From: JBCBWG01 sp038523925
Lineage (GTDB): Bacteria > Pseudomonadota > Alphaproteobacteria > Rhizobiales > Hyphomicrobiaceae
Direction: 5' to 3'
DNA: 64,000 nucleotides
Assembly: GCA_038523925.1 (NCBI GenBank)
Contig: JBCBIY010000002.1
Span: 248,001-312,000, forward strand
In this document: positions 37,652 through 47,600 of the stretch, piece by piece
Layout of the letters: every line of letters begins with the position of its first letter
Numbering within the stretch: position 1 is the first letter of the stretch
Position numbers and translations under genes: made by a program
The notes under the pieces: generated by a model
What the model was told of the DNA's origin: nothing
The model's input: only the letters and a program-made list of their open reading frames with translations
Database searches by the model: none

Positions 37652-38431
37652 TCAATGGTTGAGAATCTGGCTGAGGAACAGCTTGGTCCGATCTGACTTC
37701 GGATTTGAAAAGAACGTGTGCGGGTCCGCCATTTCGACGATCTCGCCCTGGTCCATGAAAATCACCCGGTCAGCGACAGCCCGCGCGAAGCCCATCTCGT
37801 GGGTCACGCAGATCATCGTCATTCCGCTGTTCGCCAGCTCAATCATCGTATCGAGCACTTCTTTGACCATTTCAGGGTCGAGCGCCGATGTCGGCTCATC
37901 AAAGAGCATGATCCGCGGCTGCATACAGAGCGCCCGCGCGATCGCGACGCGCTGCTGCTGGCCACCCGAGAGCTGCCCCGGATACTTGCGCGCCTGATCG
38001 GGGATCTTCACCCGCTCCAGATAATTCATCGCAATTTCTTCAGCCTGCGCACGGGGCATCTTACGGACCCACTGGGGCGCAAGGCAGAGATTGTCGAGGA
38101 CTGTGAGGTGCGGGAACAGATTGAAACTTTGGAACACCATTCCGACTTCGGAGCGGATCTTGTCGATGTTGCGCACATCGCTCGTCAGCTCGACGCCATC
38201 GACGATGATGTCGCCTTCCTGGTGTTCCTCCAGGCGGTTGATGCAGCGGATGAGCGTCGACTTCCCAGACCCGGACGGACCGCAGATGACGATCTTTTCC
38301 TGCAAGGCAACGTCAAGGTCGACATCGCGCAGCACATGGAAGTCGCCGTACCATTTGTTGACGCCCACCATCCGGATTGCGGAGGCAGACGATGCAGGCG
38401 CATGCGTCTCCGCCGTCGACACTTCTGCCAT
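37652..38431 (-). CDS. aapP: general L-amino acid ABC transporter ATPase AapP
   Basis: 259-residue ATPase with Walker A GPSGSGKSTLIRCINRLE, Q-loop MVFQSFNLFPHLTVLDN, signature LSGGQQQRVAIARALC, Walker B IMLFDEPTSALDPEMV and switch His CVTHEMGFARAVADR. This is the polar amino-acid subfamily. It is the first gene of the operon, whereas the classic order is aapJ-Q-M-P. Confidence 0.95.
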   Translation of the reverse strand: MAEVSTAETHAPASSASAIRMVGVNKWYGDFHVLRDVDLDVALQEKIVICGPSGSGKSTLIRCINRLEEHQEGDIIVDGVELTSDVRNIDKIRSEVGMVFQSFNLFPHLTVLDNLCLAPQWVRKMPRAQAEEIAMNYLERVKIPDQARKYPGQLSGGQQQRVAIARALCMQPRIMLFDEPTSALDPEMVKEVLDTMIELANSGMTMICVTHEMGFARAVADRVIFMDQGEIVEMADPHTFFSNPKSDRTKLFLSQILNH

Positions 38432-38712
38432 TCAAACCTCTTCCGCTTGCTGAACGCCCAGAAAGTCAATCGCTTTTCCGGAATGGCCAATATGCATGAG
38501 CATAATGACTGCGCAATCGCAACCGTCGCTCAAAGCTTAAGCAAAGCGACGCGAGGTTGTGCCCAAGTTCCGAGGTGGTGTCGCTGAGGCACACGCACGC
38601 GCTCCCGCCCGCTCCGGACGCGCGCAAGAATCAGCTACCGACGCCTATGGAGGACTGCGCCGACATCAGGGCGGACGTCCGCCGCGATTGAAGCAGCGCA
38701 AGCGGACATCAA

Positions 38713-39681
38713 ATGCAGGCCGTGACAGAGCGGGATCAGCAGAAGCGAACGGTTTGGCGATATGCCGGACCGTTTGTTGGCGCGTTGCTGATCGTTGGCT
38801 TTCTGCTCGGTCCGGGCCTCTCATGGATGTCCGAGCCGCCGACGGGTGTGGCGGGCGAACGGATGCCGGATGTCGTGGCGCTCACGGAGCGATTGGCATT
38901 CGCACCGGGGCTTGGCGTGATCCACGCCTTTCGCGATGGCGATGATGAGGATGGCGGACAGTTTGGCCGCGACCCAGCGGTCATCGATCGTGCAGCGCGG
39001 TCCGATGATATCAGTCCGCCGGTGACGATCGCGCTGCCGCAGGCCAAGCCGGACGCGGTGCCGACTGAGGACACCGCATCAGCAACGCAGCCTGACTATC
39101 TTGCAGAGCCCGGTGGTGGCGACCTCGACGAATACCATTGGGGCATGATCCGCGGTTTGAGCCGCGCGGCGCCGCAAAGCCGCGATCGGCGCGCTCCGGC
39201 ATGGCAGGCGGGCCGGTTTGCTTCGCCCCGCGTGATTGAAGCACCGAAGGCCGGGACATCGGCAGATGCGGCACCGGCAGAGCCGCCTCAGCAAAACTCT
39301 GTTGCCAACGCGCAGAAGGACGTCTCCAACACGATCGCCACGGGATCGCTGCCTAAAGCAACGCCGGCTACGCCGGGACGGTCAGAACGGGAACGGACGA
39401 CCGCGGTCATCGTGCCCGAGCTGCCGGCAGCCGCACCGGATTCTCCGCCGCCGCCGAAGACGGCCGCACGCGATCCGGCACCGCCTGCGTCGAACTACGC
39501 TCCGGCACGCTCCAGCCGTCCAGACCGGTCGCAGCGGCGCGCGCTTGGCCGGACGGGGCGCCGGGCCCCGCCCCGTCGGACCCCAAAGCGCGCCGAAGCG
39601 GGCACGCGCGAAAAGCCGAGCGCAGATCCGTTCTGGGGCAAGCCGCGCTGGGTTCGTGATGCGTTGAGGCTCGACCGCTAA
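38713..39681 (+). CDS. Pro/Ala-rich single-pass membrane protein of unknown function
   Basis: 322 residues, not recognised. A short cytoplasmic start leads to one helix (YAGPFVGALLIVGFLLGPGLS), then a long low-complexity extracytoplasmic region rich in Pro, Ala, Asp and Arg, and a basic Pro/Arg tail (RPDRSQRRALGRTGRRAPPRR). A short motif DEYHWGMIRGLSR may be a folded part. The 281 bases between it and aapP hold no other gene. It precedes aroQ by 109 bases. Confidence 0.6.
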   Translation: MQAVTERDQQKRTVWRYAGPFVGALLIVGFLLGPGLSWMSEPPTGVAGERMPDVVALTERLAFAPGLGVIHAFRDGDDEDGGQFGRDPAVIDRAARSDDISPPVTIALPQAKPDAVPTEDTASATQPDYLAEPGGGDLDEYHWGMIRGLSRAAPQSRDRRAPAWQAGRFASPRVIEAPKAGTSADAAPAEPPQQNSVANAQKDVSNTIATGSLPKATPATPGRSERERTTAVIVPELPAAAPDSPPPPKTAARDPAPPASNYAPARSSRPDRSQRRALGRTGRRAPPRRTPKRAEAGTREKPSADPFWGKPRWVRDALRLDR

Positions 39682-39790
39682 GGCCACAGCCCCCGCGGTC
39701 CACCGCCGCCACCTTTGTGTGTGCGTCGAAACCTGCTAGCTCTCCTCGCCGATCCCGGTCACCCCGCCCAGCGCAAGGTCGCGAGCTTCG

Positions 39791-40243
39791 ATGGCGCAGT
39801 CGATTCTGGTCCTGCACGGACCCAACCTGAACATGCTCGGCACCCGCGAGCCCGGCACCTACGGTCACGACACGCTGGCGGCTGTTAACCAACAGATCGC
39901 AGATCGGGCTCAAGCGGCGGGGCTCAATGCCGACATCCGACAGTCCAACAGCGAAGGCGAACTCGTCGGCTGGATCCAGTCCGCACTCACCGACCACGCC
40001 GGTCTCATCATCAATGCCGGCGCCTACACGCACACATCGCTCGCGATTGCCGATGCTGTCCGCGCGGCGGCCAAGCCAACCATCGAAGTCCACATGTCGA
40101 ATGTTCACGCCCGCGAGGCGTTTCGGCATCACTCGTATATTGCAGCCACAGCGATCGGCATTATTTGCGGCTTTGGCGCAATGAGTTATCTGCTCGCGGT
40201 CGATGCGCTTGCCGCGCACCTGGCCGAAACCGAACGATCCTGA
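39791..40243 (+). CDS. aroQ: type II 3-dehydroquinate dehydratase
   Basis: 150-residue dodecameric-type dehydroquinase of the shikimate pathway. The active-site blocks are ILVLHGPNLNMLGTREPGTYG (catalytic Tyr at about 24), INAGAYTHTSLAIADAV, and EVHMSNVHAREAFRHHSYI with the catalytic His. It precedes accB and accC, an order common in alphaproteobacteria. Confidence 0.96.
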   Translation: MAQSILVLHGPNLNMLGTREPGTYGHDTLAAVNQQIADRAQAAGLNADIRQSNSEGELVGWIQSALTDHAGLIINAGAYTHTSLAIADAVRAAAKPTIEVHMSNVHAREAFRHHSYIAATAIGIICGFGAMSYLLAVDALAAHLAETERS

Positions 40244-40299
40244 TCCGCCGCGGCGGACCCAACCAGCCGAGCCGCGGACCAACAGACCCTCGAGAGGCA

Positions 40300-40770
40300 A
40301 TGTCGAAAGAAAGCAAACCGAAGCCGGGCGTTGACCAGGAGCTGATCCGCGAGTTGGCGGGCCTTCTCGACGAGACGGGTCTGACGGAAATCGAAATCGA
40401 GCAGGCCGGCTTGAAACTGCGCGTCGCCCGGCAGGCTGCCGCCACGAGCGCGCCGGCCGCAGCGCCTGCTCCGGCCCCCGCAGCCGCGCCGGCCGCTGGC
40501 GCGGCTGCAGACCGAGGCAGCGATCTCTCAAATCATCCAGGCGCGGTGAAGTCTCCGATGGTGGGCACGATCTACCTCGCAGGGGAACCGGGGGCCGCCC
40601 CCTTCGTCGAGATCGGCAGCCAGGTCGCACAGGGCGATACCGTCCTCATCATCGAAGCCATGAAGACGATGAATCACATCCCGGCGCCGCGCGCGGGCAA
40701 GGTCACGCAGATCCTTTGCGACAACGAACAGCCGGTCGAATTCGGCGAACCCCTGATCATCATCGAGTAG
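40300..40770 (+). CDS. accB: acetyl-CoA carboxylase biotin carboxyl carrier protein
   Basis: 156 residues. The N-terminal part is helical, a Pro/Ala linker runs from 47 to 70, and a biotinyl domain follows with the acceptor Lys at 122 in IIEAMKTMNHIPAP. The site is MKTM rather than the more frequent MKMM. ATG 40300 has GAGAGG very close upstream. It carries biotin between AccC and the carboxyltransferase in fatty-acid initiation. Confidence 0.95.
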   Translation: MSKESKPKPGVDQELIRELAGLLDETGLTEIEIEQAGLKLRVARQAAATSAPAAAPAPAPAAAPAAGAAADRGSDLSNHPGAVKSPMVGTIYLAGEPGAAPFVEIGSQVAQGDTVLIIEAMKTMNHIPAPRAGKVTQILCDNEQPVEFGEPLIIIE

Positions 40771-40825
40771 CGCTGAAACATGACCCGAACGCCGAGAGCG
40801 GCCGTGCGCGCAGTCAGGTGGCGCA

Positions 40826-42181
40826 ATGTTTGACAAGGTGCTGATTGCGAACCGGGGCGAGATCGCACTGCGCGTCCAGCGTGCCTGCCGCGAACTTGGC
40901 ATCGCAACCGTCGCGGTTCACTCGACGGCAGATGCCGATGCCATGCATGTGCGCCTCGCCGATGAAAGCGTTTGCATTGGCCCGGCGCCGGCAAGCGAGA
41001 GCTACCTGAACATTCCGCGCCTGCTGGCTGCCTGCGAGATCACCGGTGCGGATGCGATCCACCCGGGCTACGGCTTTCTGTCGGAGAACGCACGATTCGC
41101 GGAGATCCTCGAAGGCCACGGCATCACGTTCATCGGCCCGACCGCGAACCACATCCGCACGATGGGCGACAAGATCGAAGCCAAGGAGACCGCCAAGCGG
41201 CTCGGCATTCCGGTCGTGCCTGGCTCAGACGGCGGCGTTGACACGGTCGACGACGCCAAACGCATCGCAGCCGACATGGGCTATCCGGTCCTGATCAAGG
41301 CGGCCTCCGGCGGTGGCGGCCGGGGCATGAAGCTCGCGGAAGATGAACGCGGGATCGCGCAGGCCTTCAATACCGCACGTGCGGAATCGAAGGCCGCGTT
41401 CGGCGACGACACGGTCTATATCGAGAAGTTCCTCGGCAAGCCGCGCCACATCGAAATTCAGGTGTTTGGCGACGGCCGCGGCGATGCCCTGCACTTCGGC
41501 GAGCGCGATTGTTCGCTGCAACGCCGCCACCAGAAGGTTTGGGAAGAGGCGTTGTCGCCGGCGCTCAACGAGGAGCAGCGCGGCCGGATCGGATCAACCG
41601 TCGCGACGGCGATGCAGGAGCTTGAGTATCGCGGCGCAGGCACAATCGAGTTTCTCTACGAGGACGGCGAGTTCTACTTCATCGAGATGAACACCCGGCT
41701 GCAGGTCGAGCACCCGGTCACCGAGATGATCACCGGCATCGACCTCGTCATCGAGCAGATCCGGGTGGCCGCCGGCGCCAAGCTCAGCGTCCGCCAGGAC
41801 GACGTGTCGTTCTCGGGCCACGCAATCGAGTGCCGGATCAACGCTGAAAACCCTGAGACCTTCAGGCCGTCGCCGGGCCAGATCACGTATTGGCACCCCC
41901 CGGGCGGCCTCGGCGTGCGCGTCGATTCCGGTGCCTATCAAGGCTACCGGATCCCGCCGAACTACGACAGCCTCATCGGCAAGCTGATCGTGCATGGGCA
42001 GACCCGCAACGAATGCTTGATGCGGCTCAAGCGCTGCCTCGGCGAATTTGTCATTGATGGGATCGAGACGACCATTCCGCTGTTCGCGCGCCTTGTGAAC
42101 GAACCCGACATCATGAACGGAATGTACGACATTCACTGGCTGGAGAATTTCCTTGCCGAGACCGCGCCCGAAGCCGCGTAG
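40826..42181 (+). CDS. accC: acetyl-CoA carboxylase biotin carboxylase
   Basis: 451-residue ATP-grasp biotin carboxylase. Motifs are KVLIANRGEIALRVQRACRE, HPGYGFLSENARFA, the Gly-rich ATP lid KAASGGGGRGMKLAEDE, ERDCSLQRRHQKVWEEA and FIEMNTRLQVEHPVTEM. It lies 55 bases after accB and is followed by aat on the same strand. Confidence 0.97.
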   Translation: MFDKVLIANRGEIALRVQRACRELGIATVAVHSTADADAMHVRLADESVCIGPAPASESYLNIPRLLAACEITGADAIHPGYGFLSENARFAEILEGHGITFIGPTANHIRTMGDKIEAKETAKRLGIPVVPGSDGGVDTVDDAKRIAADMGYPVLIKAASGGGGRGMKLAEDERGIAQAFNTARAESKAAFGDDTVYIEKFLGKPRHIEIQVFGDGRGDALHFGERDCSLQRRHQKVWEEALSPALNEEQRGRIGSTVATAMQELEYRGAGTIEFLYEDGEFYFIEMNTRLQVEHPVTEMITGIDLVIEQIRVAAGAKLSVRQDDVSFSGHAIECRINAENPETFRPSPGQITYWHPPGGLGVRVDSGAYQGYRIPPNYDSLIGKLIVHGQTRNECLMRLKRCLGEFVIDGIETTIPLFARLVNEPDIMNGMYDIHWLENFLAETAPEAA

Positions 42182-42302
42182 GCTGACGCCGCGCGCAGGT
42201 TCGGCCCGCCCACCGGTAGACGCCAAGCCCGTGACGCGCGATGACCAATTGGCGGGGCGGACCCCGACGGGGCCGCTCGACGACGTCATCGGAGGGGGCG
42301 CG

Positions 42303-42974
42303 ATGCAAGCGCCGGAGGATATTGCTGTTCGCGAGCTTCTGAGCGCGTACGCCCACGGCGTGTTCCCGATGGCGGCGAGCGCGACGACGCCGGAACTCTA
42401 TCTGCAAGACCCCGAGTGGCGCGGCATCATCCCGCTCAACCGCGTTGAGCTTCCGCGCAGGCTCGCCCGCACCGTGCGCCAGCAGCCCTACGACATCCGC
42501 ATCAACACTGACTTCGATGCCGTCATCGATGGCTGTGCGGAGGAAACGCCTGAGCGCGGCAGCACGTGGATCAACCGCGAAATCCGCCAGCTCTACGGAC
42601 TGCTCCACGAGCGCGGCTGTTGCCACACGATCGAGGCCTGGCAGGGGCGCGAGTTGGTTGGCGGGCTGTACGGTGTGACGCTGAAGGGCGCTTACTTCGG
42701 CGAGTCGATGTTTTCGCGCGCCCGCGACGCATCGAAGATCGCGCTCATCTATCTGTGCGCGCGCTTGATCGCCGGCGGCTTCCGCTTGCTCGATACGCAG
42801 TTCACGACACCGCACCTCGCGCAGTTCGGCACGATCGAAATCATGCGCCGCGATTTTCAGGTGCTTTTGCAGGACGCGCTGGAGGCGCCGGCCGACTACA
42901 TGAGTCTCGATCCGGCGACGCCGCCGACTGACATCATCGAGATCGTCCGCAACGCCAACACAACCACCGAGTAA
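42303..42974 (+). CDS. aat: leucyl/phenylalanyl-tRNA-protein transferase
   Basis: 223-residue Aat, which adds Leu or Phe to N-termini for N-end-rule degradation. Typical blocks are LLSAYAHGVFPMAAS, STWINREIRQLYGLLHERG, CHTIEAWQGRELVGGLYGV, GAYFGESMFSR and LDTQFTTPHLAQFGTIEI. ATG 42303 has a strong GGAGGGGG site and gives the usual length. A longer frame opening at 42153 inside accC adds a basic, Pro-rich segment unlike the family. Confidence 0.95.
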   Translation: MQAPEDIAVRELLSAYAHGVFPMAASATTPELYLQDPEWRGIIPLNRVELPRRLARTVRQQPYDIRINTDFDAVIDGCAEETPERGSTWINREIRQLYGLLHERGCCHTIEAWQGRELVGGLYGVTLKGAYFGESMFSRARDASKIALIYLCARLIAGGFRLLDTQFTTPHLAQFGTIEIMRRDFQVLLQDALEAPADYMSLDPATPPTDIIEIVRNANTTTE

Positions 42975-42986
42975 CGGTCCCTGCCG

Positions 42987-43466
42987 CTACTGGCGTGCGC
43001 GGCGGCGGCGTCTTCGGCGCGGCTGTTTGGCCTCGGCTTCTGGCCCCGCCTTCTCCGCCGATGCCGACCCACCACTGCAGCCGGTTAGCCAGACATCGAA
43101 AACCGGGTGCTCGACTGCGTTGAGACCTGGGCTTTCGGCAAACATCCAGCCGCTGAAGAGCTTTTTCTCAGTTCCGTCGAGTTCGACTTCTTGCACTTCG
43201 ACAAACGTCGTTGTCTTGGGCGGCTCGGTCGGCGCGCGGGAATAACACACCCGCGGCGTGAGCTTCAGCGAACCGAACTGCACGGTCTGGTTCAGCGGCA
43301 CCTCGAGTTTCGAAATGCGCGCTGTGACCTTGTCGAGCGCTGCAAACACTGCCGTGTCGTTCTCAATGCGCTCCGCGTGCGCCTCGGTCGCCAGCGCGGC
43401 GGCGGCGAGGCCAGTCACAACGGCTGCAACAGCGAGCGCAAGTCTGGAAAAGCGTCGGTCGGTCAT
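42987..43466 (-). CDS. DUF2155 exported protein
   Basis: 159 residues from ATG 43466. A Sec signal (LALAVAAVVTGLAAAALATEAHA) is followed by the DUF2155 domain: FAALDKVTARISKLEVPLN, GSLKLTPRVCYSRAPTEPP and a WMFAESPGLNAVEHPVFDVW block with Cys in VWLTGC. The tail is polybasic. An upstream in-frame ATG at 43514 is possible but spoils the signal. It is positioned between aat and NDUFA12, as in many Hyphomicrobiales. Function unknown. Confidence 0.88.
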   Translation of the reverse strand: MTDRRFSRLALAVAAVVTGLAAAALATEAHAERIENDTAVFAALDKVTARISKLEVPLNQTVQFGSLKLTPRVCYSRAPTEPPKTTTFVEVQEVELDGTEKKLFSGWMFAESPGLNAVEHPVFDVWLTGCSGGSASAEKAGPEAEAKQPRRRRRRRARQ

Positions 43467-43634
43467 CAAGCGGTCGCGGTTCAGGTTCCGGTCCGGATTG
43501 CTCCGCGTGTGCATTAACTGCTTCGCGGCGGCCAAGCTATCCGCCATGGCCACAGATACAGTCTCAGATGAGATTTGTGACCAGCGCAGGGCCAATATGA
43601 AACGGCAAGCGCCGGCCGGCTCGGTGCCGTCCAA

Positions 43635-44030
43635 TCAGTCGGGCGTCCAGGCCGTGTAGTCGCCAGTCACGCGCGGCCGGGTCTCAGGCGTCAGGATCGA
43701 GCCCGGCGGGCGGTAGGCCTCGTTCGTGCCCGTCATGTTGGGCTTGTGCGGCTTCTGCCACTCGCGCGGTTTGGCGTCATCGCGCGGCGGTTCATCGACA
43801 GTGTGGTGTAGCCATCCGTGCCACTCGGCCGGGACGAGCGAGGCGTCGGACTTGGTCTTGTAGGTCACCCAGCGGCGAGGCCCAAGATGCGGCGACGTCC
43901 CGCTCACCTGCTCATAATAGGTGTTGCCGTAGTCGTCCTTGCCGACTTCCCGGCCCTGCCGCGCAATCGTAAAGCGCGTGCCCCACGTGTTGCCGCCCCA
44001 CCAGGAAAAGATCTCGCTGAAAAGGCCCAT
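43635..44030 (-). CDS. NADH:ubiquinone oxidoreductase NDUFA12-family subunit
   Basis: 131 residues from ATG 44030 (MGLFSEIFSWWGGNTWGTRF), the family N-terminus. REVGKDDYGNTYYEQ, RRWVTYKTKSDASLVPAEWHGWLHH and KPHKPNMTGTNEAYRPPGSI are NDUFA12/B17.2 signatures. It is an accessory subunit of alphaproteobacterial complex I, related to the mitochondrial one, implying aerobic respiration. An upstream in-frame start at 44090 is less likely. Confidence 0.93.
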   Translation of the reverse strand: MGLFSEIFSWWGGNTWGTRFTIARQGREVGKDDYGNTYYEQVSGTSPHLGPRRWVTYKTKSDASLVPAEWHGWLHHTVDEPPRDDAKPREWQKPHKPNMTGTNEAYRPPGSILTPETRPRVTGDYTAWTPD

Positions 44031-44307
44031 CACTCTCGTCTTCCGCATGCCTGACGCCGGCCATCGCGGCGCATCTGTTTCACTGGACATAAGCGACCGC
44101 GCGCAAGGCGTGTCCAGCCCCCAAACGATGCGCGACAGTTCTGCAACACATGTGGTGTCCTGAATCGTCTATTACTTTGGGCAGAGGGCTGTGGAGTTTT
44201 TCGGCTAATCGATATCCCAGCTCATCCAACACCATAAAGTGCCCACAATCCGGGCCTGACGCGCGCCGCGGCAGACCGAATTCCCCACGTCGTCCACGCC
44301 TTGCTAG
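44031..44307. other. intergenic region between NDUFA12 and the NrdR boxes
   Basis: About 277 bases without a credible gene. It must hold the promoter for the leftward NDUFA12 gene and the upstream part of the nrdJ promoter. I see no clear hairpin with a U-run, RNA gene or repeat here. Short open frames on both strands lack family likeness. Confidence 0.5.
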
Positions 44308-44323
44308 ACCCAAGATATAGGGG
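44308..44323 (+). promoter_or_regulatory. NrdR box 1 upstream of nrdJ
   Basis: ACCCAAGATATAGGGG fits the 16-base NrdR consensus acaCwAtATaTwGtgt at the core C-w-A-x-A-T-a-T-w-G positions. NrdR is the ATP-cone repressor of ribonucleotide reductase genes. A second box starts exactly 32 bases later, the phasing expected for paired NrdR sites. Confidence 0.7.
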
Positions 44324-44339
44324 TTGCACCAAGGCCAAC

Positions 44340-44355
44340 ACCCAAGGACTTGTGC
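44340..44355 (+). promoter_or_regulatory. NrdR box 2 upstream of nrdJ
   Basis: ACCCAAGGACTTGTGC is weaker than box 1 in the centre but keeps ACCCAAG on the left and T-w-G-t-g on the right. Its start is 32 bases from that of box 1, about three helical turns, so both lie on one DNA face as cooperative NrdR binding requires. Confidence 0.6.
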
Positions 44356-44635
44356 CCTCGCGGTTGTAGCCGGGTCTGTTTCAAGGCCTCGAATCGCGTC
44401 ACACACGATCAGCAGCGCACGGCCGGAGCCGGGCTTCTCGAAGCTCCCCGGATGGCCTGCGCCTGAGTACCCGGCCAGTCACACACCGTATTCCGGATCG
44501 CCATGCGCGATGTCCGCCGCAAGAGGGACTGCGTGCGGAGACAGGGAACGTGTGCCCGGCCCAACGCGTGACGCGCGCCACAGGCTCCCCCGCCTGAGCG
44601 CAAACGAAACATACGATTTGACCAGGGCACACTCG
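44356..44635 (+). other. long 5' leader of nrdJ
   Basis: About 280 bases separate NrdR box 2 from the nrdJ ATG. If the promoter overlaps the boxes, the transcript has a long leader. I looked for a cobalamin riboswitch because NrdJ uses B12, but the conserved B12-box and core elements are not evident. The frame is open and in phase with nrdJ, but its product is low-complexity and unlike NrdJ N-termini. Confidence 0.4.
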
Positions 44636-47600
44636 ATGAAGATCGCACGCCGTTTTACTGAAGCCGGCCGCTCCGCCTACCACTCGATCGCATTCCGCGA
44701 GGCGACCAGTGAGATCAAGAACCCGGACGGCTCGATCGTCTTTCAGCTGAAGGGGTTCCAGGTGCCCGAGCACTGGAGCCAGGTCGCAAGCGACATCATC
44801 GCTCAAAAATACTTCCGCAAAGCCGGCGTCGCAGCCCGCTTAAAGAAGGTTGAAGAGACACAGGTCCCGTCATGGCTATGGCGGTCGGTGCCGGACGAGG
44901 CCGCACTCGCAGCGCTGCCGGAAGACGAACGTTACATCGGCGAAGTCGACGCACGACAGGTGTTTGATCGTCTTGCCGGCACCTGGACCTACTGGGGCTG
45001 GAAGGGCGGTTACTTTTCGTCAGAAGAAGACGCTCGCGCCTTCTTCGATGAGCACCGCTACATGCTCGCGAGCCAGTACGGCGCGCCGAACTCGCCGCAG
45101 TGGTTCAACACCGGCCTGCACTGGGCCTACGGTATCGATGGCCCTGGCCAGGGCCACTCATACGTCGACTTCCGCACGGGCGAACTCACCCAATCTGCGT
45201 CGGCCTACGAACACCCACAGCCACACGCCTGCTTTATCCAGTCGGTCGAAGACGACCTCGTCAACGAAAACGGCATTATGGACTTGTGGGTCCGCGAGGC
45301 ACGCCTGTTTAAGTATGGCTCCGGCACGGGCACGAACTTCTCAAGCCTGCGCGGCGCAAACGAGAAGCTTTCGGGCGGCGGGCGCTCATCGGGCCTGATG
45401 AGCTTCCTCAAAATCGGCGACCGGGCAGCCGGCGCAATCAAGTCCGGCGGCACGACGCGGCGCGCGGCCAAGATGGTCGTCGTCGATGTCGATCACCCGG
45501 ACATCGAGGAATACATCTCGTGGAAGGTGAAAGAGGAGCAGAAGGTCGCCGCGCTCGTGACCGGCTCCAAGATTTGCCAGAAGCGCCTGAGCGCCATCAT
45601 GAAGGCCTGCGTCAATTGCGAGGCCGACGGCGATGATTGCTATGAGCCGACGAAAAACCCGGCGCTCAAGCGCGCAATCAAAGACGCTCGCCGCGACCTC
45701 GTGCCGGACAACTACATCCGCCGCATCATCCAGTTCGCAAAGCAGGGCTTCACCGACATCCAGTTCGACACCTACGATACGGACTGGGATTCAGAAGCTT
45801 ACCTGACGGTCTCTGGCCAAAACTCGAACAACTCCGTCCGCGTGGATGACGGCTTCCTCGACGCTGTCCAAGCCGATGGCGACTGGAAGCTGCACGCGCG
45901 TAATGAGGCTCGCGTCACCAAGACGATCAAGGCCCGCGATCTCTGGGATCAGATCGGCTATGCGGCATGGGCATCCGCCGACCCTGGCATTCAGTTCCAC
46001 ACGACGATCAACGACTGGCACACGTGCCCGGCTTCGGGCGAAATCCGCGCATCGAACCCGTGCTCGGAATACATGTTCCTCGACGACACGGCCTGCAATC
46101 TTGCGTCGTTGAACCTGATGCAGTTCCGCAAGGACGACGGCGGCTTTGACGTCGACGCGTTTGCGCATGCCTGCCGGCTCTGGACGGTGGTGCTCGAAGT
46201 CTCCGTGCTCATGGCGCAGTTCCCAAGCCGCCAGATTGCGCAGCTCTCGTACGAGTACCGCACGCTGGGGCTGGGTTTTGCCAACATCGGCGGCCTGCTG
46301 ATGGCGAACGGCTTCTCCTACGACTCGGAAGAAGGCCGCGCACTCTGCGGCGCAATCTCGGCGCTGATGACCGGTACGGCATACGCGACGTCTGCCGAGA
46401 TGGCCGGCGAGCAGGGTGCGTTCCCGGGCTATCAGCCGAACGCCGCGCACATGCTGCGCGTCATGCGCAACCACCGCAAGGCTGCGTACGGAGACGCTGA
46501 AGGCTACGAGAAGCTGAACGTCGCGCCTGTTCCGCTCGACCATGCCGCCTGCCCTGAGCCCGAGCTCATCTCGGCTGCAACGGCTGCCTGGGATCGGGCC
46601 CTCGAACTCGGCGAGGCCAATGGCTATCGCAACGCGCAGGCAACCGTGATCGCGCCAACCGGCACCATTGGCCTTGTGATGGATTGCGACACGACCGGCA
46701 TCGAACCGGACTTCGCGCTTGTGAAATTCAAGAAGCTTGCGGGCGGCGGGTATTTCAAGATCATCAACCGCGCGGTGCCTCAGGCGCTTCGCACGCTCGG
46801 CTATGGCGAAGCCCAAATCGCCGAGATCGAGGCTTATGCCGTGGGCCACGGATCGTTGCGCCAGGCGCCAGCGATCAACCACTCGACGCTGACGACAAAA
46901 GGTTTCACGCCAGAGCTTCTCGAGACCATCGAAGGCGCGCTCGGCTCCGCCTTCGATATCAAGTTTGTCTTTAACAAGTGGACCGTCGGCGAAGCCTTCC
47001 TGACGGACACGCTTGGCGTCCCGGCCGACAAGCTCAACGATCCAACATTCGATCTTCTCGGCTACCTCGGCTTTACGAAAGACGACATTGAGGCTGCCAA
47101 CACGCACGTCTGCGGGGCCATGACGCTTGAGGGCGCGCCGCACCTGAAGGACGAGCATCTGCCGGTCTTCGATTGCGCAAACCCCTGCGGGCGGACCGGC
47201 AAACGGTTCCTGTCCGTCGAGAGCCACATCCGCATGATGGCGGCAAGCCAGCCGTTTATCTCGGGCGCGATCTCGAAGACGATCAATATGCCGAACGATG
47301 CGACGGTGGAGGACTGCAAAGAGTCCTACATGCTGTCATGGCGGCTCGGCGTGAAGGCGAACGCGCTTTATCGCGATGGCTCAAAGCTGTCGCAGCCGCT
47401 GAACGCGCAGCTTCTCGGCGACGACGAAGAAGAGCAGGAAGCGGTCGCCGAGCAACTGACGGCAGACCAGCCGGCACAGGCCCGCGCCGCTGTCGCCGCC
47501 GAGCGCATCGTGGAACGCGTCATCGAGCGCATCCGCGAGCGCGAGAAGATGCCTGGCCGGCGTAAAGGCTATACGCAGAAAGCCATCGTCGGCGGCCACA

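Noticed and set aside
39407..40630. 407-codon minus-strand open frame over aroQ and accB
   Set aside because: Opposite two well-identified genes and low-complexity at its start; a shadow.
44356..44635. Cobalamin riboswitch before nrdJ
   Set aside because: Expected on functional grounds, but the conserved B12-box and core blocks could not be found by eye, so only a long leader is reported.
44324..44635. N-terminal extension of NrdJ
   Set aside because: The frame is open for 104 codons upstream, but the residues are low-complexity and known NrdJ proteins start at the equivalent of ATG 44636. It would also begin inside the NrdR region.
45791..47227. 478-codon minus-strand open frame inside nrdJ
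   Set aside because: Lies wholly opposite a conserved part of nrdJ; its product matches nothing and mirrors nrdJ codons.
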